A stretch of DNA of 64,000 nt from Pelagimonas sp. Lineage in GTDB: Bacteria; Pseudomonadota; Alphaproteobacteria; Rhodobacterales; Rhodobacteraceae. Position numbers and translations under genes: made by a program. The stretch's first letter is position 1. Each line of letters begins with the position of its first letter. The notes under the pieces were generated by a model, which saw only the letters and a list, made by a program, of their open reading frames with translations, made no database searches and was not told the DNA's origin. Shown in pieces: positions 27,952-36,853 of this stretch. The DNA lies in the NCBI GenBank assembly GCA_025210345.1, contig JAOARX010000027.1:1-64000 (forward strand), read 5' to 3'.

Positions 27952-29364
27952 ATGACAAAGACAGCGGCGATTGTCGGCGGCGGCGTGATTGGCGGCGGAT
28001 GGGCCGCGCGGTTTGCCATCATGGGCTGGGATGTGCGCATTTTCGATCCCGATCCCGAGGCCGAACGCAAAATCGCCGAGGTCATGTCCGGCGCGGAACG
28101 TGCGCTGCCGATGCTCTACGAAGTTCCGCTGCCCGCCCGCGGACAGATCACCTTTCACGACAGCATTGCCGATGCGGTGAAGGGGGCCAGATATGTGCAG
28201 GAAAGCGTGCCCGAGCGGCTGGAAATCAAACACGCCACCTTTGCCGAAATCCAGAAAACTCTGGATCCCGAGGCGGTGATCGGGTCGTCGACCTCTGGGT
28301 TCAAACCGTCCGAATTACAAGCGGGCTCAGCCGATCCGACGCAGATCCTCGTGACGCATCCCTTTAATCCGGTGTACCTCTTGCCGCTGGTTGAACTGGT
28401 GCCCGGCGACACGCATGATCCGCGCGCCGTGGCCTGGGCCACGAAGGTTCTGACCGAAATCGGCATGAAGCCCATCCAGGTCCGCGCCGAGATCGACGCC
28501 CATATTGCCGATCGTTTTCTGGAAGCGGTCTGGCGCGAGGCGCTGTGGCTGGTCAAGGACGGCATCGCCACCACCGAGGAAATCGATGACGCGATCCGCT
28601 ATGGGTTTGGCCTGCGGTGGGCGCAGATGGGGTTGTTCGAAACCTATCGTGTCGCGGGTGGCGAAGCGGGGATGCGGCACTTCATGGCGCAGTTCGGCCC
28701 GGCGCTGAAATGGCCCTGGACCAAACTGATGGACGTGCCCGACTTCACCGACGAGCTGGTCGACCTGATCACCGCGCAATCGGACGCGCAATCAGGCCAT
28801 ATGGGCATTCGCGATCTGGAAAAGCTGCGGGACAACAATCTGGTTGCGATCTTGCGCGCCCTGAAAGGGCAGGGCGCCGCGGCAGGCGCGCTGTTGCAAG
28901 ATCACGACGATCACCTGCGCCAACCGCTTGAGGAAACCTCTCCGCTGATCACGGTCCGCCGCAAGGTGCCCGTCGATTGGACCGACCTGAACGGCCACAT
29001 GAACGAAGGGCGCTATGGGCAGGTGTTCAGTGATGCCTCGGAAGAGGTGATGTTCCACGTGGGCGCGGATCGCGCTTATATTGCGGCGGGCAACAGCTAT
29101 TTCACCGCCGAGAACACCATCAAATATCTGGAAGAAACCCACGCGGGCGAAGACATCATTGTCGAGACCAAGGTGCTGTTGGGCGAGGGCAAAAAGCTCA
29201 AGCTGGGGCATGAGATGAAACGTGCGTCCGATGGGGCGGTTCTAGCCACCTGCGAACAGTTCTTGCTGCATGTGTCGCTGGAAACGCGAAAGTCCTGCCC
29301 GCCCATGCCCGAGGTCGAAGCCGCCGTGGCCCGGCTGGCCAAGGCACATGCCACTGCCGATTAA
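27952..29364 (+). CDS. L-carnitine dehydrogenase fused to a hotdog thioesterase
   Basis: 470 aa from the ATG at 27952 (AAGGGAG upstream). The N-terminal 3-hydroxyacyl-CoA-dehydrogenase fold (about 1-310) has the NAD loop AAIVGGGVIGGGWAARFAIMG, then SSTSGFKPSEL and VTHPFNPVYLLPLVE. A hotdog thioesterase domain follows (about 330-465: VDWTDLNGHMNEGRY, TIKYLEETHAGEDI). Rhizobial carnitine dehydrogenases are known with such a fusion; the first half makes 3-dehydrocarnitine, and the thioesterase would release glycine betaine from betainyl-CoA. The BKACE enzyme needed between these steps is not adjacent. Confidence 0.87.
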   Translation: MTKTAAIVGGGVIGGGWAARFAIMGWDVRIFDPDPEAERKIAEVMSGAERALPMLYEVPLPARGQITFHDSIADAVKGARYVQESVPERLEIKHATFAEIQKTLDPEAVIGSSTSGFKPSELQAGSADPTQILVTHPFNPVYLLPLVELVPGDTHDPRAVAWATKVLTEIGMKPIQVRAEIDAHIADRFLEAVWREALWLVKDGIATTEEIDDAIRYGFGLRWAQMGLFETYRVAGGEAGMRHFMAQFGPALKWPWTKLMDVPDFTDELVDLITAQSDAQSGHMGIRDLEKLRDNNLVAILRALKGQGAAAGALLQDHDDHLRQPLEETSPLITVRRKVPVDWTDLNGHMNEGRYGQVFSDASEEVMFHVGADRAYIAAGNSYFTAENTIKYLEETHAGEDIIVETKVLLGEGKKLKLGHEMKRASDGAVLATCEQFLLHVSLETRKSCPPMPEVEAAVARLAKAHATAD

Positions 29365-29402
29365 GGCGCGGTCTGTGCCGTGGCCCGGGTTCGGACAGCG
29401 AG

Positions 29403-29873
29403 TTAGGACAGCAAGGCGGCTTTCTGGGTCGCGATAAAGTCCAGCGCAAAGTTCCGGGCCTCTTCGAGCCAAAGGGTTGGCGTGGCAAACAATGCCAACC
29501 CGCAAAGCGCACCAATCGCCAATGCGCGGGCGTTCGCCCCCCGGGCCCCGCGCGATAGCAAGGCGCGCAGCCCCTGTGCCGCCAGCGCCACGACCGAGAC
29601 CGCCAAGAATATCACCACAAGCGCCTGGGCGGGGAAATGCAATCCCTGGGGCAGGGGGCTTTTGGTGATTTGCGCGCTCAAGCTTTCCAGCTGGGTCGCG
29701 ACATAGGCCAGCGCATAAAGCCAACCGACCCCAAACATCCACGACAAGCCGGGACGGCGATAGGTGGTGTCATTGCGATTTGCGGCCTCGCCAAACAGCG
29801 CATAGGCTGGATCAACCCGACGCACGCGCCGTTTGAATTCCTTTGCACCAAGCTTTCGAAAGGGTTGGGTCAT
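29403..29873 (-). CDS. Hypothetical membrane protein
   Basis: 156 aa. It begins with a basic cytosolic stretch (FRKLGAKEFKRRVRRVDPAY) followed by three hydrophobic segments, roughly residues 45-63, 82-103 and 116-130. I recognise no family. The basic start suggests an N-in topology. It lies between the carnitine dehydrogenase fusion (convergent, 38 bp) and the M20 peptidase on the same strand (73 bp). Confidence 0.65.
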   Translation of the reverse strand: MTQPFRKLGAKEFKRRVRRVDPAYALFGEAANRNDTTYRRPGLSWMFGVGWLYALAYVATQLESLSAQITKSPLPQGLHFPAQALVVIFLAVSVVALAAQGLRALLSRGARGANARALAIGALCGLALFATPTLWLEEARNFALDFIATQKAALLS

Positions 29874-29946
29874 CCCGGAACCCTAACAGCCACGGCCCCC
29901 AGGGGGCCAATGGCAAGTTGTTAAAATACCACGAAAACCCTAGGAA

Positions 29947-31326
29947 TTAGCGGGTCAGCGCCTCGAGGATCCGCGCCCAGCTGCGGATGCCTTTGTGAAA
30001 GCTTTTGACGTCGTATTTTTCATTGGGCGAATGGATTTGATCATCGTCATTGGCATAGCCCACCAGCATGGAATCCAGCCCCAGGATCTGGCTGAAATAG
30101 CCAACCACCGGGATCGAGCCCCCCATGCCGGTGAACACCGCTTCGCGATCCCATTCATCGGACAGGGCGCCCCGGGCCTTTTCGAATTCCGGGCGATCAA
30201 GGTTCATGACCGAGGCAGGCGATCCCTCAAGATCATTGTCCCATTCAACGGTGATGTCCTGTGACAGGCGGTCGGTGACATGTTTGCGGATCTTGTCGCG
30301 CAGCGCGTCCGGGTCCATGTCCCCCACCAGCCGGCAGGTGATCTTGCAATGCGCCTTTGACGGCAGCACGGTCTTTGATCCCACACCGTTATAGCCACCC
30401 CAAAGCCCGTTGACCTCAAGGGTCGGGCGCGCCCATTGCTGTTCCAGCGTTGAATAGCCCACTTCGCCATGTGCCTTGGTATAGCCGACCGAATTCAGGT
30501 ATTCGGCTTCGTCAAAACCACAGGTTTCCCATTGGCGCAGCTGATCTGCGGGCACCTCATGCACCCCGTCATAAAACCCCTCGACCGCGACCTTGCCGGT
30601 TTCATCGTCATAAAAGCTGCTGACGATGCGCGACATTTCCCGCAGCGGGTTCAATCCGGGGCCGCCATAGTGGCCGGAATGCAGGTCAATGCGCGGCCCG
30701 GTCAGGGTGAATTCATCTTTCAGCATGCCGCGCAGTTGTGATGCGATCGAAGGCACCCCGCGCGACACCATGGAGGTGTCACAGACCAGCGCGATATCAG
30801 CCTTCAGTTCGTCTTTGTGCGCTTCAAGGAAAGGCACCAGTGAGGGCGATCCGCTTTCTTCCTCGCCTTCAAAGAAAAAGGTGATGCGGCAGGGCAGGGT
30901 GCCATGCACCGCTTTCCAGGCGCGGCAGGCTTCGACAAAGGTCATCAATTGCCCCTTGTCGTCCGACGCCCCACGCCCGCGGATCACCTGACCGTGTTCC
31001 GTGTCTTCCAGCCGGGGCTCAAACGGCGGGGTGTCCCACAGGTCCAGCGGATCAACGGGCTGAACGTCATAATGGCCGTAAAACAGAACATGCGGACCGT
31101 CGCCATCAATATGTCCTACAACCATCGGATGGCCCGGGGTTGCGCGTTTCTCGGCCGCGATGCCAAGGCTGTTGAGATTCTCAACCAGCCAATCGGCCGC
31201 GGCTTCGACGTCCGCTTTGAACGCAGGATCGGTTGAAATCGACGGAATCCGCAGCAGCGTCATCAAACGGTCAAGAGCCTGCGGCAGGTCTTGGTCAATA
31301 CGGGCAAGCGTGGCGTCTAGGGACAT
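29947..31326 (-). CDS. M20 family metallopeptidase (dipeptidase type)
   Basis: 459 aa. The M20 zinc site is visible: VLFYGHYDVQPVDPLDLW (first metal ligand and catalytic Asp), GRGASDDKGQLMTFVEA (bridging Asp), and FFFEGEEESGSPSL (catalytic Glu and ligand Glu). The length and the DLHSGHYGGPGLNP loop resemble carnosinase/CNDP-like dipeptidases rather than DapE or ArgE. No signal peptide, so it is probably a cytosolic peptidase with unknown dipeptide preference. It is divergent from hemA across a 402-bp gap. Confidence 0.9.
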   Translation of the reverse strand: MSLDATLARIDQDLPQALDRLMTLLRIPSISTDPAFKADVEAAADWLVENLNSLGIAAEKRATPGHPMVVGHIDGDGPHVLFYGHYDVQPVDPLDLWDTPPFEPRLEDTEHGQVIRGRGASDDKGQLMTFVEACRAWKAVHGTLPCRITFFFEGEEESGSPSLVPFLEAHKDELKADIALVCDTSMVSRGVPSIASQLRGMLKDEFTLTGPRIDLHSGHYGGPGLNPLREMSRIVSSFYDDETGKVAVEGFYDGVHEVPADQLRQWETCGFDEAEYLNSVGYTKAHGEVGYSTLEQQWARPTLEVNGLWGGYNGVGSKTVLPSKAHCKITCRLVGDMDPDALRDKIRKHVTDRLSQDITVEWDNDLEGSPASVMNLDRPEFEKARGALSDEWDREAVFTGMGGSIPVVGYFSQILGLDSMLVGYANDDDQIHSPNEKYDVKSFHKGIRSWARILEALTR

Positions 31327-31728
31327 GAAAAGGCTCCTGATCTGGGTGTTGGTCGCGACCGTACCAAACGCGTTGGCCGTGTCCAGAGGGGCCGATTCCT
31401 CGAATCGAACTGCGGTGAGATCAGACTTTTCACATCAAAAAAGGCCCGGGGCGCTTCCTGTCGTTGAAAAAAGATGTTTCCGATAGGCGATTTTTTCTGT
31501 GGTTTGCCGTATTCGTATGCCTGTGCGGCCTGAATTGCTTGATATAAGTCAAAGATGCGACCGTTGGTCCAAATCTAAACGGTAGACAGAAGAGTGGATG
31601 ATCTTTAGTCATTCATAAACTTGAATGCTGTCAGAAAAAGAGGTCGAGTTCCTGATTTTTATGCTCGGAATTGAGCCGAATACAGGACCCACGACCCGGA
31701 TGATGCGGAAGAAAGAAGGAGGAGCCCG
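31327..31728. other. Divergent intergenic region M20 peptidase / hemA
   Basis: 402 bp without a credible gene. It is AT-richer than its surroundings and contains the FNR-type box at 31539-31552. The rest should hold the promoters of both divergent genes. No other clear site was seen. Confidence 0.6.
31539..31552. promoter_or_regulatory. FNR/FnrL-type binding site upstream of hemA
   Basis: TTGATataaGTCAA matches the FNR/FnrL consensus TTGAT-N4-ATCAA with one mismatch. It lies 177 bp before the hemA start. If it acts at -41.5, transcription would start near 31587, with TCTAAA (31574-31579) as a plausible -10 element. Confidence 0.7.
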
Positions 31729-32958
31729 GTGGACTACACCGCGAAACTCGACGACGCCCTGAACCGGTTGCATGAAGAAGGCCGTTACCGGACCTTTATC
31801 GATATCGAACGCAAACAGGGCCAGTTTCCGCACGCCACCTGGCGCAAACCCGATGGGAGCGAGCAACCCATCACCGTTTGGTGTGGCAACGACTATCTGG
31901 GCATGGGGCAGCATCCTGTTGTTCTTGCCGCCATGCACGAAGCCCTCGACGCCACGGGCGCGGGATCAGGCGGCACGCGCAATATCTCGGGCACCACGGT
32001 ATATCACAAGCGGCTTGAGGCCGAGGTCGCGGATCTGCACGGCAAAGAAGCGGCGCTTTTGTTCACCAGCGCCTATATCGCCAATGACGCAACCCTGTCG
32101 ACGCTGCCCAAGCTGTTCCCGGGCCTGATCATCTATTCAGATGAGCTGAACCACGCCTCGATGATCGAAGGTGTGCGGCGCAATGGCGGGGCCAAGCGCA
32201 TTTTCCGCCACAATGACGTCGCGCATCTGCGCGAACTGATGGCGGCGGACGATCCGGCTGCGCCCAAGCTGATCGCGTTTGAATCGGTCTATTCGATGGA
32301 CGGGGATTTCGGTCCGATCGAAGCCATCTGCGATCTGGCGGATGAATTCGGCGCGCTGACCTATATCGACGAGGTCCACGCCGTGGGCATGTACGGCCCG
32401 CGTGGCGCAGGTGTCGCCGAGCGTGATCGCCTGATGCACCGTCTGGACATCATCAATGGCACCCTTGCCAAAGCTTATGGCGTGATGGGGGGCTATATCG
32501 CCGCCAGCGAAAAAATGTGTGACGCCGTAAGGTCTTATGCGCCGGGCTTCATATTTACCACATCGCTGCCGCCTGCGGTTGCGGCGGGGGCGGCGGCCTC
32601 GGTTGCGTTCCTGAAGACATCCGAGGGCCAAAAGCTCCGCGAACAGCATCAGACCCAGGCGAAGATCCTGAAAACCCGCCTCAAGGGGATGGGCATGCCG
32701 ATCATCGATCATGGCAGCCACATCGTGCCCGTGATCGTGGGCGACCCGGTACACACCAAAAAACTGTCCGATATGCTTCTGGATGGTTTTGGCATCTACG
32801 TGCAGCCGATCAACTTCCCGACGGTGCCCCGCGGGACCGAGCGTTTGCGCTTTACCCCGTCGCCGGTTCATGGGCCGAATGAGATGGATGCATTGGTGCG
32901 CGGCATGGACGAACTTTGGAGCCACTGTGCGCTAAATCGTGCCGAATTGGCGGGCTAG
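31729..32958 (+). CDS. hemA: 5-aminolevulinate synthase
   Basis: 409 aa, starting at a GTG (31729) with AAGGAGGAG just upstream. It condenses glycine with succinyl-CoA to 5-aminolevulinate (C4 pathway), the alphaproteobacterial entry to tetrapyrroles. Matches include [42 protein letters not shown], and the PLP lysine in [17 protein letters not shown] enzyme of the alpha-oxoamine synthase family. An FnrL-type site upstream suggests oxygen control. It is followed by the rodZ-like gene. Confidence 0.98.
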   Translation: MDYTAKLDDALNRLHEEGRYRTFIDIERKQGQFPHATWRKPDGSEQPITVWCGNDYLGMGQHPVVLAAMHEALDATGAGSGGTRNISGTTVYHKRLEAEVADLHGKEAALLFTSAYIANDATLSTLPKLFPGLIIYSDELNHASMIEGVRRNGGAKRIFRHNDVAHLRELMAADDPAAPKLIAFESVYSMDGDFGPIEAICDLADEFGALTYIDEVHAVGMYGPRGAGVAERDRLMHRLDIINGTLAKAYGVMGGYIAASEKMCDAVRSYAPGFIFTTSLPPAVAAGAAASVAFLKTSEGQKLREQHQTQAKILKTRLKGMGMPIIDHGSHIVPVIVGDPVHTKKLSDMLLDGFGIYVQPINFPTVPRGTERLRFTPSPVHGPNEMDALVRGMDELWSHCALNRAELAG

Positions 32959-33081
32959 TCACGCTAAATCTATCATTTTTCTTGTGCTGTGCTAATGTTT
33001 CATCAATATCCGGGCTCAACGAATCGTGAAGCCCGGGTCGGGCAGGCATGAATGAAAACAGTATAACGGGGCAGTCTGAAG

Positions 33082-34410
33082 ATGATCGGGCGAAACTCCA
33101 AAGGCAAAAATGATGCGCAGGATACGTCTCAGCGGCAGGGCTTTGACGACTTCACGATGAAGCTGGGCGATATGATGCGTGGTGAACGCGCGACCATGGG
33201 CAAATCGCTTTTGGACGTGCACCGCGAACTTCGCATCAAGGCCAGCTATATCGCGGCAATTGAAAACTGCGATCCCTCAGAATTTGACACACCCAGCTTT
33301 ATCGCAGGTTATGTGCGGTCATATGCGCGCTATCTGGGCATGGACCCGGACGAAGCCTTTGCCGCCTTCTGTCGCGAAAGCGGGTTTGAGGTTGCACATG
33401 GCATGGCGCGAGAAGCGTCGGGCGTGCGCAAACCCACACCAAAATCCATCGACACGGACCGCGATGGCGCGGGTCCGCTTTCGATGCCGAACCTGCCCTA
33501 TGCCCCTGCGGCCAATGGTTTCTTTTCACGGATCGAGCCGGGGGCCGTCGGATCGTCTTTGGTCCTGCTCGCGCTGATTGCCGGGATCGGCTATGGCGGC
33601 TGGTCCGTGTTGCAGGAAATTCAACGTGTTCAGGTCGCGCCGGTTGACCAGACCCCTGTGGTTCTCAGCCAGTTGGACCCGCTGACTGCGGCCATGCGCA
33701 CTGATCAGACCGATGGGCCTGACGCCGCGGTTTCGGTGCGCCCCTCAAGCGAAGCGTTTGACCGGCTCTATCGCCCCCAGGCCCTGGATGTGCCGGTTCT
33801 GGTGTCGCGTGACGCGCCGATTTCGACCCTTGATCCGGCCAGCGTTGGTGTCTTTTCTCAGCAGGCCAGCGTGGCTGCTGATGTTGTAGCGCCCGAAGTG
33901 CAAGACAGCATCGACGCCGCCGTTGCCATGGCTTTGGTCAATGAGACCACGGATCGGGACGGGGTTAGCTTTGCCGCCGCACCGCAAATCCCCGGTCTGG
34001 ATTCCCCGACGCTGGATGTCGCAACGCCGGTTGCACCGGTTGTCGGCGCGCCTCAGGTTCTGGAAAACCCGGTTCCGGGCATTACCATCGTCGCCACTGC
34101 GGAAACCTGGGTCGAAGTCACAGCCCCCTCTGGCAAGAAACTGCTGGCGCAGACCATGCAGGCCGGAGACACCTATCGTGTTCCCGCCACCGAACAGCCG
34201 CCGACTATCTTCTCAGGGAACGCGGGCGGTGTCTATTTTGCCGTAAATGGCCAGACCTTTGGTCCTTATGGGCAAAGCGGGCAGTTTGGGCGCAATCTTG
34301 CGCTGGATGCCAACAGCATTTCCGACCAGATGCAGGTCGCGGATCTGACGCAAAACCAGACCCTGGCGAAAACCGTGGCGGAACTCAGCCTGCGCAACAC
34401 CAACCCGTGA
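33082..34410 (+). CDS. RodZ-like helix-turn-helix membrane protein (DUF4115)
   Basis: 442 aa. An XRE-like HTH occupies about residues 25-90 (GKSLLDVHRELRIKASYIAAIEN, SFIAGYVRSYARYLGMDPD). One membrane segment follows near 155-175 (SLVLLALIAGIGYGGW), then a long Pro/Val/Asp-rich periplasmic linker, then a C-terminal DUF4115 beta domain (about 330-410, TAETWVEVTAPSGKKLL). RodZ links MreB to the wall-elongation machinery. The position right before ispG is the classic rodZ-ispG order. Confidence 0.85.
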   Translation: MIGRNSKGKNDAQDTSQRQGFDDFTMKLGDMMRGERATMGKSLLDVHRELRIKASYIAAIENCDPSEFDTPSFIAGYVRSYARYLGMDPDEAFAAFCRESGFEVAHGMAREASGVRKPTPKSIDTDRDGAGPLSMPNLPYAPAANGFFSRIEPGAVGSSLVLLALIAGIGYGGWSVLQEIQRVQVAPVDQTPVVLSQLDPLTAAMRTDQTDGPDAAVSVRPSSEAFDRLYRPQALDVPVLVSRDAPISTLDPASVGVFSQQASVAADVVAPEVQDSIDAAVAMALVNETTDRDGVSFAAAPQIPGLDSPTLDVATPVAPVVGAPQVLENPVPGITIVATAETWVEVTAPSGKKLLAQTMQAGDTYRVPATEQPPTIFSGNAGGVYFAVNGQTFGPYGQSGQFGRNLALDANSISDQMQVADLTQNQTLAKTVAELSLRNTNP

Positions 34411-34416
34411 ATATGC

Positions 34417-34438
34417 CGCGCCACTTTGTGGTGGCGCG
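34417..34438. repeat. Hairpin between the rodZ-like gene and ispG
   Basis: A perfect 8-bp inverted repeat CGCGCCAC/GTGGCGCG with a 6-nt loop, 6 bp after the stop. It has no T-tract, so it looks more like an mRNA-stability or processing hairpin than a terminator. Confidence 0.4.
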
Positions 34439-34493
34439 ACGCGGGCGGGTGGATTACCTACAGGGCAATCTCTGACAGTCGGGGCCTTCTCTC

Positions 34494-35621
34494 ATGAGCC
34501 TGAATCACGTTCGCCCGTGGCGCAATATCTATCGTCGTAAATCCCGCCAGATCATGGTTGGCAATGTGCCGGTTGGGGGCGATAGCCCGATCACAGTCCA
34601 GACCATGACCAATACGGTGACGACTGATATTCCCGGCACCATTGCCCAGGTGCAGGCCGCAGCCGAGGCGGGCGCGGATATAGTGCGAATCTCTGTTCCC
34701 GATCAAGAATCCTCCAAGGCTCTGAAAGAGATCGTGCGCGAAAGCCAGGTGCCCATCGTCGCCGACATTCATTTCCACTATAAACGTGGGATCGAAGCCG
34801 CCGAGGCCGGGGCCGCGTGCCTGCGCATCAATCCGGGCAATATCGGATCCGAAGACCGTGTGCGCGAAGTGATCAAAGCCGCGCGCGATCACAATTGTTC
34901 CATCCGCATCGGAGTGAACGCGGGATCGCTGGAAAAGCACCTGTTGGACAAATACGGGGAACCCACCCCCGACGCGATGGTTGAAAGTGGCATGGATCAC
35001 ATCAAGATCCTGCAAGACCATGATTTTCATGAATTCAAAATCAGCGTGAAGGCCTCTGATGTCTTTATGGCGACCGCCGCCTATCAGCAATTGGCCGACC
35101 TGACAGACGCCCCCATTCACCTTGGCATCACCGAGGCCGGGGGGCTGATGTCTGGCACGATCAAATCCGCGATCGGACTGGGCAATCTGTTGTGGATGGG
35201 CATCGGCGATACAATCCGTGTGAGCCTGTCGGCCAACCCGGTCGAAGAGGTCAAGGTTGGCTATGAGATCCTCAAATCGCTTGGTCTGCGCCATCGCGGT
35301 GTGAACATCATTTCATGCCCCTCCTGTGCGCGTCAGGGCTTTGACGTGATCAAAACCGTGGAAGCCCTGGAAAAACGGCTTGAGCACATCAAAACACCCA
35401 TGAGCCTGTCGATCATCGGGTGCGTGGTGAATGGCCCCGGCGAAGCGCTGATGACCGATGTGGGCTTTACCGGTGGCGGGGCTGGCAATGGGATGGTCTA
35501 TCTTGCGGGCAAGGCCAGCCACAAGATGTCGAACGACCAGATGGTGGACCACATCGTCGAAGAGGTCGAAAAGAAAGCCACCCAGATCCAATCAGAGCTG
35601 GATGCGGAGCAGGGCGCTTAA
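34494..35621 (+). CDS. ispG: 4-hydroxy-3-methylbut-2-en-1-yl diphosphate synthase
   Basis: 375 aa, normal for the bacterial enzyme. It carries out the penultimate step of the MEP isoprenoid pathway with a 4Fe-4S cluster. Conserved parts are [40 protein letters not shown], and the cluster cysteines in [14 protein letters not shown] and [10 protein letters not shown]. It lies 83 bp after the rodZ-like gene and converges on the thioredoxin-like gene with only 5 bp between stops. Confidence 0.97.
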   Translation: MSLNHVRPWRNIYRRKSRQIMVGNVPVGGDSPITVQTMTNTVTTDIPGTIAQVQAAAEAGADIVRISVPDQESSKALKEIVRESQVPIVADIHFHYKRGIEAAEAGAACLRINPGNIGSEDRVREVIKAARDHNCSIRIGVNAGSLEKHLLDKYGEPTPDAMVESGMDHIKILQDHDFHEFKISVKASDVFMATAAYQQLADLTDAPIHLGITEAGGLMSGTIKSAIGLGNLLWMGIGDTIRVSLSANPVEEVKVGYEILKSLGLRHRGVNIISCPSCARQGFDVIKTVEALEKRLEHIKTPMSLSIIGCVVNGPGEALMTDVGFTGGGAGNGMVYLAGKASHKMSNDQMVDHIVEEVEKKATQIQSELDAEQGA

Positions 35622-35626
35622 ACCCA

Positions 35627-36070
35627 TTATTCCGTGAGATAGCGGCGTAAAACAAACTGCGGCACATGCCCCCGGATCATCCTGTCGGGCATGACATAGG
35701 ATGGCACCATATCCAGGCCCAGCTGCCGCATGATCTGTTTCACCGGGGCGGTGTCTGCGTATAAAACCGTGCCGCTCAGGCCCAGTTCAAGCGTGAGATC
35801 CTCGTATTCCTGCTGTGCTTTAAGGCAGGGATCACAGCCGACCCGGGTCACAAACATCACGATCTGTTGTTCATCCTCGGGATCAAACAAAACCTCTGAC
35901 ACGCTGTCGATCCGGGCAAGATCTGCGGCGACGTGATCCGCGTAGGGGTCCGCCTGCTGGATCTGGCGGTTTTGCAATCCGCTCAGGCGATCTCGCAGCG
36001 AAAACCCCCCTTCGGCGGTCACCGAAAGGGGGGCAAAGGCAAGGGCAGCGGTGATGGCCGCTCGGATCAC
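35627..36070 (-). CDS. Periplasmic thioredoxin-fold protein with CDPC motif
   Basis: 147 aa with a signal peptide (MIRAAITAALAFAPLSVTAEG). A thioredoxin-like domain follows, with a CDPC pair in FVTRVGCDPCLKAQQEY and a cis-Pro-like GLDMVPSYVMP near the end. This suggests a periplasmic thiol-disulfide protein, perhaps a partner for the DsbA-like protein encoded just upstream, with which it overlaps by 4 bp (ATGA, 36067-36070). The exact function is unknown. It is shorter than DsbA and lacks the helical insertion. Confidence 0.75.
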   Translation of the reverse strand: MIRAAITAALAFAPLSVTAEGGFSLRDRLSGLQNRQIQQADPYADHVAADLARIDSVSEVLFDPEDEQQIVMFVTRVGCDPCLKAQQEYEDLTLELGLSGTVLYADTAPVKQIMRQLGLDMVPSYVMPDRMIRGHVPQFVLRRYLTE

Positions 36071-36840
36071 TTGGCGCGCTCTTCGGCGACGATCTGCGCC
36101 ATGACGTCCATGGGCGCATAGCCACGCACCATCTGAGAGCCAAAGACAAAGCTCGGCGTGCCGGAGATCTTCAACGCATTCGCCAGATCGCGGGTTTCCT
36201 TGATGCGGCGCGTGACCTCTTCGCTGTCCATCTCGGCCAGGATCGCATCGGCATCCAGCCCAAGCGTCTTGGCCATGCGCCCCAGATTACGTTCGTTCGG
36301 CTTTCCACCCAGCGCGATCAGAGCGTCATGGACCTGGGCATAGGCCTCGTCTCCGGCAACGATCTGGGTGGCAACAGCGAAACGTGACGACAGGACCGAG
36401 GCATCACCCAAAATCGGAAATTCCTTTAGAATCAGCTTGATATTGGGGTCAGCTTCAACCAGTGCCTGAACTTCCGGCGCGGCCTTGCGGCAATAGCCAC
36501 AGCGGTAATCGACAAACTCGACGATGGTGATATCCCCTTCGGGGTTTCCCCCCTCCCACGAGAACCCATCATTGTGCAGCGCCTCAAGATTTTGCGCAAC
36601 AAGCGCCGCATCCTGTTCGACCTGCGCCGCCGCCTCTTGGGTTTCAAGAACGGCAACGGCCTCCATGATCACCTGCGGGTTTTCCAGAAGATAGGCCCGG
36701 ACCGAGGCGCCAAAAGCGGCCTTTTGATCCGCGTCCATCGCGTCCCAATCCAACCCTTGCGCCATGGCACCCGTGGCCAGAAGCGCCGAGCACATTGCCC
36801 CATTGCGCAGGGCGGATTTCAGAGAAAAGCGTTTCAACAT
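36067..36840 (-). CDS. DsbA family periplasmic thiol:disulfide oxidoreductase
   Basis: 257 aa from the ATG at 36840. A signal peptide (LKSALRNGAMCSALLATGAM) precedes a helical N-terminal segment (about 35-80) and a DsbA/DsbG-like domain with CGYC in FVDYRCGYCRKAAPEVQ and cis-Pro in KISGTPSFVFG. It is of the type often annotated BdbD/Com1-like. It probably oxidises or isomerises periplasmic disulfides. Its stop overlaps the start of the CDPC protein. The M48 protease gene ends 13 bp upstream, so three envelope proteins are encoded in a row. Confidence 0.88.
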   Translation of the reverse strand: MLKRFSLKSALRNGAMCSALLATGAMAQGLDWDAMDADQKAAFGASVRAYLLENPQVIMEAVAVLETQEAAAQVEQDAALVAQNLEALHNDGFSWEGGNPEGDITIVEFVDYRCGYCRKAAPEVQALVEADPNIKLILKEFPILGDASVLSSRFAVATQIVAGDEAYAQVHDALIALGGKPNERNLGRMAKTLGLDADAILAEMDSEEVTRRIKETRDLANALKISGTPSFVFGSQMVRGYAPMDVMAQIVAEERAK

Positions 36841-36853
36841 ATTGATTGTCCTG

